Assembly: GCF_024808875.1 (NCBI RefSeq)
Contig: NZ_JANUCT010000018.1
Span: 1-54,145, forward strand
Direction of reading: 5' to 3'
Origin: Methylohalomonas lacus
GTDB taxonomy: Bacteria; Pseudomonadota; Gammaproteobacteria; Methylohalomonadales; Methylohalomonadaceae
DNA length: 54,145 nt
Shown here: positions 25,894-36,227 of the stretch, piece by piece
Layout of the letters: every line of letters begins with the position of its first letter
Position numbering within the stretch: position 1 is the stretch's first letter
Made by a program: the position numbers and the translations under genes
Notes under the pieces: generated by a model
Database searches by the model: none
Told to the model about the DNA's origin: nothing
Seen by the model: only the letters and a program-made list of their open reading frames with translations

Positions 25894-26646
25894 ATGACCA
25901 ATGAACTGCTGAATATATTCCGGGCTGAGCAGGGCATCGTTTGCTGTGTCGGCGCCGGCGGCAAGAAGACGACAATGTTCCGGCTGGCGCGTGAACATGC
26001 CGGCCGCGTTGGTCTGACCACCAGCGCGCATATTGAATATTTCCCGCGCAACCTGTCAGCCTGTTGTTATGTCGCTGAGGAGACAGAATTACTGCAGTCA
26101 CTGCGTGACGATAATGACTCGCGAGTGATCGCGTTTGCCACACCGTCGCAGCGTACGGGCCGGCATGCCGGTATCGCCCCCGAGCGGATCGACGCGTTCT
26201 ATCGTGGCGGTCGCTTTGATCTGCTGTTGGTCAAGTCGGATGGTGCGCGCAGTCGCCTGATCAAGGCGCCCAATGATAATGAACCGCCCCTGCCGGAGCA
26301 TGCTGATACCGTGATCCCGGTCGTGTCCGCGCGTGTGATCGGCCGCCGTCTGAACGAGAAGATCGCCCACCGGCCGGAACGCATCGCCACCATTAGCGGT
26401 GCGGCGATAGGCGACAGTCTGCAGCCGGAACACCTGGCGCGCCTGCTCGCCGCGCCGGAAGGCGCGTTGAAAAACACCGGTCAGGCGAGCGTCGTGCCGC
26501 TGATTAACATGGTGGACGATACCGAGCGCACCGAACTGGCCCGCGCGGCCGCCGAGCAGGCACTGGCGCTAACGCATCGCTTCGACTACGTGGTGCTGGC
26601 GACGATGCGCGCCGAGCAGCCGATCGTCGATATCGTCCGGCGCTAG
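25894..26646 (+). CDS. yqeC: YqeC-like selenium-dependent hydroxylase accessory protein
   Basis: 250 residues with a P-loop-like VGAGGKKTTMFRLAREH, then VGLTTSAHI, LLLVKSDGARSRLIKAPNDNEPPLP and the VVSARVIGRRLNEKIAHRPE segment, all characteristic of YqeC. In other bacteria this protein accompanies molybdenum hydroxylases with a labile selenium cofactor. The xdhC-mocA-hydroxylase cluster lies 4 kb upstream on the same strand, which makes a functional link likely although the genes are not contiguous. No yqeB or selD is in the window. Only a weak ribosome-binding site (GAAGATAG) precedes the ATG. Confidence 0.85.
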   Translation: MTNELLNIFRAEQGIVCCVGAGGKKTTMFRLAREHAGRVGLTTSAHIEYFPRNLSACCYVAEETELLQSLRDDNDSRVIAFATPSQRTGRHAGIAPERIDAFYRGGRFDLLLVKSDGARSRLIKAPNDNEPPLPEHADTVIPVVSARVIGRRLNEKIAHRPERIATISGAAIGDSLQPEHLARLLAAPEGALKNTGQASVVPLINMVDDTERTELARAAAEQALALTHRFDYVVLATMRAEQPIVDIVRR

Positions 26647-26650
26647 ATCC

Positions 26651-28213
<1,563 letters not shown>

Positions 28214-28455
28214 GTTCGAAACTCTCGGCGGGACTTAAGCCATGATGAAATTGATAAACGGACCACAAATTGTACCTGAACAGGCTGATCGGCACCCGTC
28301 CATGCGCCCGATGGTAGCAGGCCAGGCCGGGTTTATGTGGTAATCTGCTGCTAATTAGGACTGCATTAAGTTTACAGGATGGTCGTGCACTTGGTGCAGG
28401 GGGGGCAGCTGTCTGAACTGCCATACCGGGCATTCTCCTGAAGCGGGAGGTCAAT

Positions 28456-30861
28456 CTGGATACTGCGATAGATAGCGCCGGCGTCCCGGACAATTTCTGG
28501 TCCTCGCAACGGGTCGCGTTGATCAGCTTTATCGCCATTGTCGGTCTGGCGGGCTGCGGCCTGGCCTTTACCATTTTCGCCCTTGACGTCCAGTCGGCGG
28601 CGCGTGCCTATGTGACCGGCAATGGCTATTGGTCCAAAGCCCATATCCAGGCCAATTATCACCTCACCCGCTACAGCTATACCGGGGATCCGAGGGCACT
28701 GCAGCAAGCGCGTGAAGCACTCGCCGTTCCGCTGGGCGATCGCCGTGGCCGGCTGGCGCTGGACAAAAATCCCCCGGACCTGGAAGCAGCCCGCGAGGGG
28801 TTTCTGGCCGGCGGCAACCATCCTGACGATGTTGCCGGGATCATCTGGATGTATCGCTACTTTGCCGATGAACTGTTCTTTGCGGAAGCGGTCGCCATCT
28901 GGCGCGAGGCGGACCAATACATCCTGGCCATGGATACAATTGCGGACGATCTGGAAACAGCCTTTAATAATGGCGATGTGAACGCAGACAAGGTTCGTGA
29001 GCTGCGCCGGCAACTCGTCGAGCTTAACCAGAAACTGCGACCGCTGGATGCTGCCTTTGCCAAAACGCTGGCCGATGGGACCCGCTGGCTGAACGAATTT
29101 CTGGTCGCCGTCAGTGTCATCATGCTCATCGTGATCGTGTTCGGCGCAGCGCTGATCTTTCGCTGGGCAAAGCGCAGCATCGCCAGTTCCGAAAGTAAAT
29201 TCCGGGCTACTTTCAGGCATGCAGCTGTCGGCATGGCGCAGTTGCAACCCGATGAGCATTTCCTCGACATCAATGAAAGCCTGTGCCGGATATTGCAGCG
29301 TTCACGCGCAGACTTGCTGCAAACCGACCTGAACGAGATCACCTTTCCACCGGATCGCGCTAATGACGAGACAAATTTCCGTGCCCTGATGCAGGCCACG
29401 ATAGAAAGCTATGCTGTTGAAAAGCGCTTGCTGCGTGCGGACGATACGCCGGTATGGTGCAAGCTGACGCTGTCACGAGTCAGCGATTACATGGATATGC
29501 CCCGTTATTTGATTGCGGTCGTCGAGGATGTTTCCGAAGCACATCGCCTTTCATCCGAACTCAGCTATCAGGCAACACATGACGCGTTAACCGGCATTAT
29601 CAATCGTATCGAGTTTGAAACACGCTTGCAGGACGCTATCCATGATTCGGTCGACAAATACAACCGGCATACGCTTTGTTTCATAGACCTGGATCAGTTC
29701 AAGATTGTTAACGATACTTGCGGTCACGGTGCTGGCGATGCACTACTCTGTCAGGTAGTCGAAATTCTGAGCCAACAGCTCAGGCGCGGTGATGTGCTCG
29801 CCAGGCTGGGTGGCGATGAGTTTGGCATTATCTTTATCGAGTGTGATATCAATGCCGCGCGTCCGGTCGCGGAAAAACTGCGCAATGCATTGTCAAGTTT
29901 CAGTTTTATCTGGGAAGGTGCGACATTCAATATAACGGTCAGTATGGGCCTGGTCGAAATCAACTCGGTTACCAATGACGCCGGCACATTGCTGAAATCT
30001 GCCGACACAGCCTGTTATTCTGCCAAGGATCAGGGCCGAAATCAGGTGCATGTCTATAGTGAACATGACCTGGTTCTCGTCGCACGCCGTAACGAGATGG
30101 AATGGGTCAACCGCATCCGCGATGCGGTCAATAACGACCGGCTGCAACTCTTTGCCCAGGAAATACAGTCGCTGAGCCAAGCCGGCGTCAAACGCTGTGA
30201 AGTTCTGGTCAGGTTGATCGACACGGATGGTAAGTTAATCATGCCCGATACGTTCCTGCCGGCAGCGGAACGCTACAATATTGTCACACTGATTGACCGC
30301 TGGGTGGTCAATATGGCTCTAAAAACCATGCAGGCGCACCCGGAATGGATCGGACGAATCGAAGCCTTGCATGTCAACCTGTCCGGCCAGTCGATCTCGC
30401 GTGACGAGTTTTTGCGCTATATTGAAGAGCTGCTGGATCATTACGATGTGCCGGCTGCCAAACTCTGCTTTGAAATAACCGAAACAGCTGCCGTTTCCAG
30501 CCTGGTTGAAGCCCGCCAGTTCATGGAAGCCTTGAAGCGACGCGGGTGCCAGTTCGCGTTGGATGATTTTGGCAGCGGATTGTCATCGTTTGGCTATCTG
30601 CGTTCGTTGCCGGTCGACATGGTCAAGATCGATGGCAGCTTTGTGCGCAATATGAACGAGGATGAAGTGCACCTGGCCATGGTGCGCTCAATCATTGAGA
30701 TCGGCCAGATCATGAACAAATTAACCGTGGCAGAGTTTGTGGATTCCGAACAGAAACTTGCGCGCCTGAAAGAGTTGGGCGTGAATTACGCCCAGGGCTA
30801 CGCAATACACCGATCCTGTGACCTGGATGAACTGATCAACCGGACCGCCGCTGACACGTAG
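28456..30861 (+). CDS. Membrane c-di-GMP protein: periplasmic sensor, PAS, GGDEF, EAL
   Basis: Two transmembrane segments (VALISFIAIVGLAGCGLAFTIF and LVAVSVIMLIVIVFGAALIF) bracket a roughly 150-residue helical periplasmic sensor. A PAS domain (SKFRATFRHAAVGMAQ onward), an intact GGDEF diguanylate cyclase (ARLGGDEFGII) and a C-terminal EAL phosphodiesterase follow. The EAL motif is altered: EVL at the EAL position, and AEFVD where active enzymes have AEGVE, though ETE and DDFG remain, so phosphodiesterase activity is doubtful. No ATG, GTG or TTG lies upstream of TTG 28519 in frame. CTG 28456 is preferred because GGGAGGT sits 5 bases before it and it adds the N-terminal charge before the first helix. 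TTG 28519 is the fallback. Confidence 0.85.
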   Translation: MDTAIDSAGVPDNFWSSQRVALISFIAIVGLAGCGLAFTIFALDVQSAARAYVTGNGYWSKAHIQANYHLTRYSYTGDPRALQQAREALAVPLGDRRGRLALDKNPPDLEAAREGFLAGGNHPDDVAGIIWMYRYFADELFFAEAVAIWREADQYILAMDTIADDLETAFNNGDVNADKVRELRRQLVELNQKLRPLDAAFAKTLADGTRWLNEFLVAVSVIMLIVIVFGAALIFRWAKRSIASSESKFRATFRHAAVGMAQLQPDEHFLDINESLCRILQRSRADLLQTDLNEITFPPDRANDETNFRALMQATIESYAVEKRLLRADDTPVWCKLTLSRVSDYMDMPRYLIAVVEDVSEAHRLSSELSYQATHDALTGIINRIEFETRLQDAIHDSVDKYNRHTLCFIDLDQFKIVNDTCGHGAGDALLCQVVEILSQQLRRGDVLARLGGDEFGIIFIECDINAARPVAEKLRNALSSFSFIWEGATFNITVSMGLVEINSVTNDAGTLLKSADTACYSAKDQGRNQVHVYSEHDLVLVARRNEMEWVNRIRDAVNNDRLQLFAQEIQSLSQAGVKRCEVLVRLIDTDGKLIMPDTFLPAAERYNIVTLIDRWVVNMALKTMQAHPEWIGRIEALHVNLSGQSISRDEFLRYIEELLDHYDVPAAKLCFEITETAAVSSLVEARQFMEALKRRGCQFALDDFGSGLSSFGYLRSLPVDMVKIDGSFVRNMNEDEVHLAMVRSIIEIGQIMNKLTVAEFVDSEQKLARLKELGVNYAQGYAIHRSCDLDELINRTAADT

Positions 30862-31184
30862 TCGCTTGACCATGGCCACGTTTATCCAGTGGTCTTCATC
30901 GTTGCCCGCCTGTCGATCGCAATCTGTGCGATCACTGCGCATCCCGCCTCCAGAATGCCCCAATGTGGTGCGGTTACCGACCCCAGCCTGATACAACTGC
31001 CGCTAACTGCTTGTTTGTACGGTTTTTGCTCATTGGCATGATGCATGCTTCAGCTATACACCAGTTACACCTACAGCTGCAGGTGCTGAAACAATGAGTC
31101 ATTGACGCCGACGGCGGTGCCTAATTGTTTATCTGACTATCCACGCCTGTGTAGATTTATAGAACTGCAGACGGAGATAACCTC
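30862..31184. other. Intergenic region before the FNT-cyanase operon, with palindrome
   Basis: No coding potential is seen. At 31068-31085 an 18-base near-palindrome (CACCTACAGCTGCAGGTG, 16 of 18 symmetric) lies 100-117 bases upstream of the FNT gene and may be an operator. The rest shows a weakly AT-rich stretch closer to the start, consistent with a promoter, and CGGAGATAA before the ATG. Confidence 0.4.
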
Positions 31185-32045
31185 ATGTCTTATTTAACCC
31201 CTCCTGAGTTCGTCAACAAGATGGTTGACGCCGGTGAATCCAAGGTATTCATGTCGACACGTGATACGCTGATTCGCGCGATCATGGCCGGCGCCATTCT
31301 TGCGGTTGCGGTCTGCTTTGCTGTGACCGCAGCAGTACAAACCGGTATGCCCATCGTCGGCGCCCTGATATTTCCAGTCGGGTTCTCAATTCTCAACCTT
31401 ATGGGATTCGACCTGGTGACTGGTGTATTTGCACTGGTGCCATTGGCATTGCTGGACAAGCGAAAGGGCGTCACCTTCGGTGGCATGATGCGGAACTGGG
31501 GACTGGTATTTATAGGTAACTTTATCGGTGCTTTCACAGTCGCTGTACTCATCGGTATCACCCTGACCAACTCGTTTACGACCGAGGCCAATGCCGTGGG
31601 GCAGGCTTTTGCCGGCGCCGCCGAGGCACGCTCGGTGGGTTTCAGTGAACACGGTGCCGCCGGCATGCTGGAAGTATTCGTGCGCGGTATTCTGTGTAAT
31701 TGGTTCGTCTCTCTCGGTGTTGTCGGCGCCATGCTGTCGAAGTCGGTCAGCGGCAAGGTGATCGCCATGTGGATGCCGATCGTCATCTTCTTTGGTCTGG
31801 TGTTCGAACATGCAGTCGTCAATATGTACCTGTTCCCGCTGGGCATGATGATGGGTGGCGAACTCACCGTTATGGACTGGCTCATCTGGAACGAAATACC
31901 GGTGGTGCTTGGTAATATCGTGGGTGGTCTGCTGTTTACCGGCATGGCCCTGTATGCCACACACAGCCGTACAGCGCCGCCGCGCAAACCGGTCAGCATG
32001 AGCCCCTCCGAGTCGACCAAAGCCACTCCGGTCACTGCGGGTTAA
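31185..32045 (+). CDS. Formate/nitrite transporter (FNT) family channel, likely for cyanate or nitrite
   Basis: 286 residues with six transmembrane helices and FNT landmarks: the pore region RGILCNWFVSLGV and FEHAVVNMYLFPLGMMMG with the central His. CGGAGATAA precedes the ATG. The family moves small anions such as formate, nitrite or hydrosulfide. Cyanase follows 96 bases downstream on the same strand, so cyanate uptake is the most economical guess, with nitrite also possible. A GC-rich hairpin lies between the two genes. Confidence 0.9.
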   Translation: MSYLTPPEFVNKMVDAGESKVFMSTRDTLIRAIMAGAILAVAVCFAVTAAVQTGMPIVGALIFPVGFSILNLMGFDLVTGVFALVPLALLDKRKGVTFGGMMRNWGLVFIGNFIGAFTVAVLIGITLTNSFTTEANAVGQAFAGAAEARSVGFSEHGAAGMLEVFVRGILCNWFVSLGVVGAMLSKSVSGKVIAMWMPIVIFFGLVFEHAVVNMYLFPLGMMMGGELTVMDWLIWNEIPVVLGNIVGGLLFTGMALYATHSRTAPPRKPVSMSPSESTKATPVTAG

Positions 32046-32056
32046 TGCCATTCAAT

Positions 32057-32083
32057 CCGGCCGGGCCCCGGTGGTCCGGCCGG
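32057..32083 (+). other. GC-rich hairpin between FNT gene and cynS
   Basis: CCGGCCGG occurs twice (32057-32064 and 32076-32083) and can pair with itself across an 11-base loop. There is no T-run after it. It could stabilise the upstream transcript or reduce read-through between the two genes of the operon. Confidence 0.45.
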
Positions 32084-32141
32084 GTCCGTTACGACAGCGA
32101 CTGAATATTCACAGCTTACTGAAAAGAACTGGAGATACCGT

Positions 32142-32585
32142 ATGATGGATAAAACAACCATGACGAAAGAGATCCTGATCGCCAAAGAAGACAAGGGTCT
32201 TTCATGGGAGGCGATCGCGCAGGCTATAGGCATGTCGCCAGAGTGGACAACCTCGGCCTGTCTAGGCATGAACAGCATGCCGGCCGACAAGGCTGCGGCA
32301 CTGTGCAAGTGCCTGGATCTGTCCGGAGACGTCGCGGCGGCCCTGGAGAAATTCCCGCTGAAGACCTGGGAGCAGGCCGTGCCTACCGATCCGCTGGTTT
32401 ACCGGATTTACGAGATCGTCGGTGTCTATGGCACCACCATCAAGGAGCTGATCCACGAGAAATTCGGTGACGGCATCATGAGCGCCATCGACTTCACCAT
32501 GGATATTCAAAAGAAGGAAGATCCCAAGGGTGACCGTGTGGTCATCACGCTTGATGGCAAATTCCTGCCTTATAAAAGCTGGTAA
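32142..32585 (+). CDS. cynS: Cyanase (cyanate hydratase)
   Basis: 147 residues. The protein turns cyanate plus bicarbonate into ammonia and carbon dioxide via carbamate. All three catalytic residues are conserved: Arg88 and Glu91 in YRIYEIVGVYG, and Ser114 in GDGIMSAIDF. The N-terminal HTH-like domain (WEAIAQAIGMSPEW) and the C-terminal VITLDGKFLPYKSW are also as expected. GGAGATACC precedes ATG 32142. It follows an FNT channel and has its own terminator, so the two form a cyanate uptake-and-detoxification operon that could also supply nitrogen. Confidence 0.96.
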   Translation: MMDKTTMTKEILIAKEDKGLSWEAIAQAIGMSPEWTTSACLGMNSMPADKAAALCKCLDLSGDVAAALEKFPLKTWEQAVPTDPLVYRIYEIVGVYGTTIKELIHEKFGDGIMSAIDFTMDIQKKEDPKGDRVVITLDGKFLPYKSW

Positions 32586-32614
32586 AAAGCTGTGAACAAT
32601 CGGGGAGTGAGACA

Positions 32615-32641
32615 GGCCGGCAAATTGCCGGCCTTTTTTTT
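32615..32641 (+). terminator. Rho-independent terminator of cynS
   Basis: Perfect inverted arms GGCCGGCAA/TTGCCGGCC (32615-32623 and 32625-32633) followed by eight T residues. It lies about 30 bases past the cynS stop. Confidence 0.9.
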
Positions 32642-32836
32642 AGGGCTGCTGACAGCAGTGGGCGGACAAACTGCCGAGATCCCGAATCCCGCCTTGATCG
32701 GTCAAATAGTGTGGTAAGCCGTGCCAGGGATAGTGGCGTGCTGAATCTGGCGCTAGCTATAGCGGAACGCCGGCGGTTCGTATTCAGGCATGATGCGGGC
32801 AGGAAGGTGGTTGCGTGCGCATGGATAAGCGTATGG

Positions 32837-32860
32837 AACCCGGAAATCCGTTTCCGGGTT
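32837..32860 (-). other. Hairpin downstream of the porin gene
   Basis: AACCCGGAAA/TTTCCGGGTT (10-bp perfect stem, loop TCCG) lies 19-42 bases beyond the porin stop codon. It lacks a U-run on either strand, so it may be a Rho-assisted or 3'-end-stabilising structure rather than a classic terminator. Bases 32642-32836 hold no gene. Confidence 0.5.
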
Positions 32861-32878
32861 TGCTTGCGGCCATTCCAT

Positions 32879-34153
32879 CTAGAATTTTGCCTGGGCGAAC
32901 AGCCAGAACTTTTCAGTATCCGCTGATCGTGATCCGCCGCGGGCCTGGTTGGTCGCATTGCTATCCGCATTGTAGTCCGCGTACTTGATGCCCACGGTGT
33001 AGTGCTTCATAAAGGACTTGGTGGCGAGCAGATCGATTTCGCTGCCGTAGTCATAACCGAGGTTGTCGGAACTGAAATCGTGGTAGACGGCCATGAATTT
33101 TGCGCCAAAGGCACTGATTGAAATACTGCCGTAGAGGTTCTCGACACCATCGCCTGGCGTCACGAGAAACCGATCCGCCCAACCCTGGAACGCATGATTG
33201 GTGCCCAGGATTGTCACGAATCGATCATTGCCGCCACTGCCTTCCTGGAGCTCGTAGTTCAGCTTCACGGTCACATTGTCAATCGGCCCATTCGGCGTCC
33301 AACCCAGGCCCAGCTCGCCGAAGAAGTAATCGGCGTCGATATCGGCCGGGTTGTCGGCATAGTCGCTCTGGTGCGCGTACTCGGCGGCATATAGACCTTT
33401 CACGTGGTCATTAAAGGGATAATGGCCCTCCGCCCGGACACCGTATGTCTGGGTAGAGAAGGCATCGCCGTTATCAAAGTCCAGCAGGTAGCTGTAAGCC
33501 TGCAGCTTGGTGTTCGGCAGACCCGTGTACTGGGCGTTGAACAGGTGCGAGTCGCTGTCGAATTCATCCAGGGGCGAGGGTGCGTCATCGCCGAAGATGC
33601 GGTTGACCTGCCACAGATAGGCATAGGACAGTTTTGTATCCGGCAGGCTGGAGTTCTGTACCGACAGGGCATCAAAGGTCTGCCAGTGCTGCCGCCAGCC
33701 GACCGTACCGATGAAGCGGTGAAATGGCGCGTCACGATAGGTGATGATCTGACGGCCGAGTTTCATTTTCGTATCCGGCACTCCGGCGTAGCCGATATAG
33801 CCCTGTAGCACCGAGGTCTGGATCGGGTCGGCAACGGTGTCATAGCGCGGGTCGGGATCCGCCGGGCTGTTGAATTCATCCGCACCGATCTCGCGAATGT
33901 CCTCGAACTGCAGGTAGGCATTGAATGCGTGAAACATGCCGGTTTCATAGCCGAGTGTGGTGCGCAGCGTGCTGGCGCGGGCATTGCGGGTGGTGCCGAA
34001 TTCATCATCCACAGCCTCGTAGCGGTAACGGGCGTTGAAATCGAATGAGCCCTCCTGGAAGGCCTTGTAAAGGCTGTCGGCGGCACTGCTGGCGGTACTT
34101 GCAGTCAGTAGCAGCAGTCCTATGATATAGATAGACTGGGTTTGTTTTAACAT
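32879..34153 (-). CDS. Outer-membrane porin (alginate-export-like beta barrel)
   Basis: About 424 residues from ATG 34153. A signal peptide (MLKQTQSIYIIGLLLLTASTASSA) is followed by FQEGSFDFNARYRYEAVDD and repeated amphipathic strands, ending in FWLFAQAKF with a terminal Phe, the beta-barrel assembly signal. The layout (KLGRQIITYRDAPFHRFIGTVGWRQ) fits the alginate-export/DUF1302-type porin group that lets small anions or sugars through. GGAGGT lies 12 bases before the start. It converges with the FNT-cyanase operon. A role in anion entry is only suggested by context. Confidence 0.82.
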   Translation of the reverse strand: MLKQTQSIYIIGLLLLTASTASSAADSLYKAFQEGSFDFNARYRYEAVDDEFGTTRNARASTLRTTLGYETGMFHAFNAYLQFEDIREIGADEFNSPADPDPRYDTVADPIQTSVLQGYIGYAGVPDTKMKLGRQIITYRDAPFHRFIGTVGWRQHWQTFDALSVQNSSLPDTKLSYAYLWQVNRIFGDDAPSPLDEFDSDSHLFNAQYTGLPNTKLQAYSYLLDFDNGDAFSTQTYGVRAEGHYPFNDHVKGLYAAEYAHQSDYADNPADIDADYFFGELGLGWTPNGPIDNVTVKLNYELQEGSGGNDRFVTILGTNHAFQGWADRFLVTPGDGVENLYGSISISAFGAKFMAVYHDFSSDNLGYDYGSEIDLLATKSFMKHYTVGIKYADYNADSNATNQARGGSRSADTEKFWLFAQAKF

Positions 34154-34406
34154 GATTGAAGTATACCTCCGGGCATCGGTCGATATAGCCGACGGCTTAT
34201 GCATGGTGGACTGAATATTTGATTCAATAAAGATAACTGGCAAATACCGGGCCAGGTATGTAAGTCACTGACTTTAATCATGTGTCAGGACGTATAGACA
34301 TGATTCGGCACCAGGGCGGTGCGTCTTTGCCCGATCAGCGGGCAGTGCGAACATTCCTGCCCGGTCTGGGTCGCATAGGGATAACGGCTATCGACGGGAG
34401 ACGACA

Positions 34407-35510
34407 ATGCAACGAACGATTACAGCCACGCTTTACCTGTTGTTTCTGTTACCCGGAGTCATTCGGGCTGATGCCAGCGCTGAGCAGCTTATCGCCGATT
34501 ACGACCTGGAAGTCGCAGCGACCCCGGTCAGCGAACGGCCCGGCTGGCAGGCGCCCAACCGTATTCTTGTTCACGGTGCCGATGAAGCACGCATGCAGTG
34601 GCTGCAGGCAGCAGTGCCGGATGTTGAGCTGATCGCCGTGTCGGGTTACGACGACGCCCGCCAGCACGTTGCCGATGCCGACGGCCTGATCGGCCTATGC
34701 AGCAACGATCTGCTGCAGGCAGGCGATCAACTTAACTGGGTGCAGCTGTATTCGGCCGGTGTTGAATACTGTGTCGAGTTGCCGGCGTTCGAACAGGACC
34801 CGCCGCTGCTGACCAATATGCAGCGCATCGCCGCGCCGGTGATTGCCGAGCATGTCATCGCCATGATGATGACGCTGTCGCGTAACCTGGAAACCTTCAT
34901 TCGTGCCGAGGCCAATGGCGAGTGGCGCCGCGGCAATGAATACACCCGCGATATGCGGGTCATCAAGGGCAAGACCCTGCTGGTGGTCGGCCTCGGCGGT
35001 ATCGGCACCGAGGTGGCCGAACGCGCCCATGCGCTGGGTATGACCGTGATCGCCACGCGCAACAGCAAGCCGGAGGGACCGGACTTTGTCGCGAAGGTCG
35101 GTTTGCCGCCGGACCTCAAGGACTTCATTACCGAGGCCGATGTCGTCGTCAACGCACTGCCGCTGACTGACAAGACCCGCGATCTGTTCGACGCCGGGCA
35201 TTTCGATCGGATGAAGGAGTCGGCCCTGTTCATTAATGTCGGCCGCGGCGGCACGGTGGTTACTGACGATTTGCTTGCTGCATTGGAGAATGGTGGCATT
35301 GCCGGTGCCGGTCTCGATGTCACCGACCCCGAACCATTGCCATCCGATCATCCGCTCTGGCAGGCGCCGAACACGATCATCACGCCGCACGTCGCCACGC
35401 GTTCGGATCTCGAAGGCGAGGCGCGCTGGCGTGTGGTGCGCGAAAACCTGCGCCGTTACGCCAGCGGCGAACCGATGCTGTCAGTTGTCGATCCGGAGCG
35501 GGGTTACTGA
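34407..35510 (+). CDS. D-2-hydroxyacid dehydrogenase with an apparent signal peptide
   Basis: 367 residues. The NAD-binding Rossmann motif is complete (VVGLGGIGTEVAERAHALGM), and the catalytic Arg (FINVGRGG), Glu (VTDPEPLP) and His (ITPHVATRS) are all present, so it should reduce or oxidise 2-keto/2-hydroxy acids. Oddly, it begins MQRTITATLYLLFLLPGVIRADASAEQ, a convincing signal peptide, and the conserved fold starts only after it. GGGAG precedes the ATG, supporting this start. Export would place an NAD-dependent enzyme in the periplasm. A membrane-tethered or mis-predicted N-terminus are alternatives. Confidence 0.88.
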   Translation: MQRTITATLYLLFLLPGVIRADASAEQLIADYDLEVAATPVSERPGWQAPNRILVHGADEARMQWLQAAVPDVELIAVSGYDDARQHVADADGLIGLCSNDLLQAGDQLNWVQLYSAGVEYCVELPAFEQDPPLLTNMQRIAAPVIAEHVIAMMMTLSRNLETFIRAEANGEWRRGNEYTRDMRVIKGKTLLVVGLGGIGTEVAERAHALGMTVIATRNSKPEGPDFVAKVGLPPDLKDFITEADVVVNALPLTDKTRDLFDAGHFDRMKESALFINVGRGGTVVTDDLLAALENGGIAGAGLDVTDPEPLPSDHPLWQAPNTIITPHVATRSDLEGEARWRVVRENLRRYASGEPMLSVVDPERGY

Positions 35511-35517
35511 GCCTCGC

Positions 35518-36102
35518 TCAGTCTCGCAACTGCCGGCTGACGCGCACCAGTTCACGCATGATACCCGTCAGCGTCTGCAGCTGCTGATCGCTTTTCAGCC
35601 TGCCGTCGTCGTCGAAGGCGTCGCCGGCACCGGCCACAGCCAGCTGCTGCGGGATAAGGTGCACGCCGATGTTGCCCAGCATCATGCGTAACGGCACCAG
35701 ACCGCGCAGGCCGCCGTTGCCACCGGGTGAGGCGGCACTGAGCGCGGCAACCTTGCCCTTGTAGGCGGCCAGTGGCGGTTCGTCGGCAGACTCCTTGCGC
35801 GACAGCCAGTCCAGCGTGTTCTTCAGCAACGGCGGGATGGAACTGTTGTATTCCGGCGAGGCGATGAAAAAACCGTCGCAGTCGATGAACTTCTTCTTGA
35901 GTTCACGCGCCGGCTTCGGGATGCCCTGCTCCTCTTCCAGATCGCCGTTGTAGATTGGCAGCGGATAATCGGCGAGCTCCAGTAAGGTCACGTTCGCGCC
36001 TTCGCCTTCGGCGAGACCGGCGGCGAGTTTCGCCAGTTTCCGGTTAAACGAACCCTGGCGGGCACTACCGGCCAGGAAGAGTAGTTTCGGGTGTTCGGCC
36101 AT
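35518..36102 (-). CDS. NADPH-dependent FMN reductase family protein
   Basis: 194 residues with a flavodoxin-like fold: LLFLAGSARQGSFNRKLAKLA binds FMN phosphate, and FFIASPEYNSSIPPLLKNTLDWLS is the signature of the ArsH/ChrR/SsuE-like family. Such enzymes reduce quinones, chromate, azo dyes or free flavin using NAD(P)H. AGGAGT precedes the ATG. It converges with the D-2-hydroxyacid dehydrogenase, with 7 bases between stops. The physiological substrate is not evident. Confidence 0.9.
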   Translation of the reverse strand: MAEHPKLLFLAGSARQGSFNRKLAKLAAGLAEGEGANVTLLELADYPLPIYNGDLEEEQGIPKPARELKKKFIDCDGFFIASPEYNSSIPPLLKNTLDWLSRKESADEPPLAAYKGKVAALSAASPGGNGGLRGLVPLRMMLGNIGVHLIPQQLAVAGAGDAFDDDGRLKSDQQLQTLTGIMRELVRVSRQLRD

Positions 36103-36227
36103 GGTCGACTCCTGATGAATAGATTGATATTTGTCGCAGATTAGGGTTTGCTCGGCAACTTTACATGTCTAAACTGTAGGGGCAAGCAGTTAAACTGACG
36201 GGCAGGATAGCTGCCGAGGGGGGTTGA

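Noticed and set aside
31185-32045. Dedicated formate channel FocA
   Set aside because: No formate-lyase or dehydrogenase gene nearby; cyanase is the only partner, so the specific name was not used.
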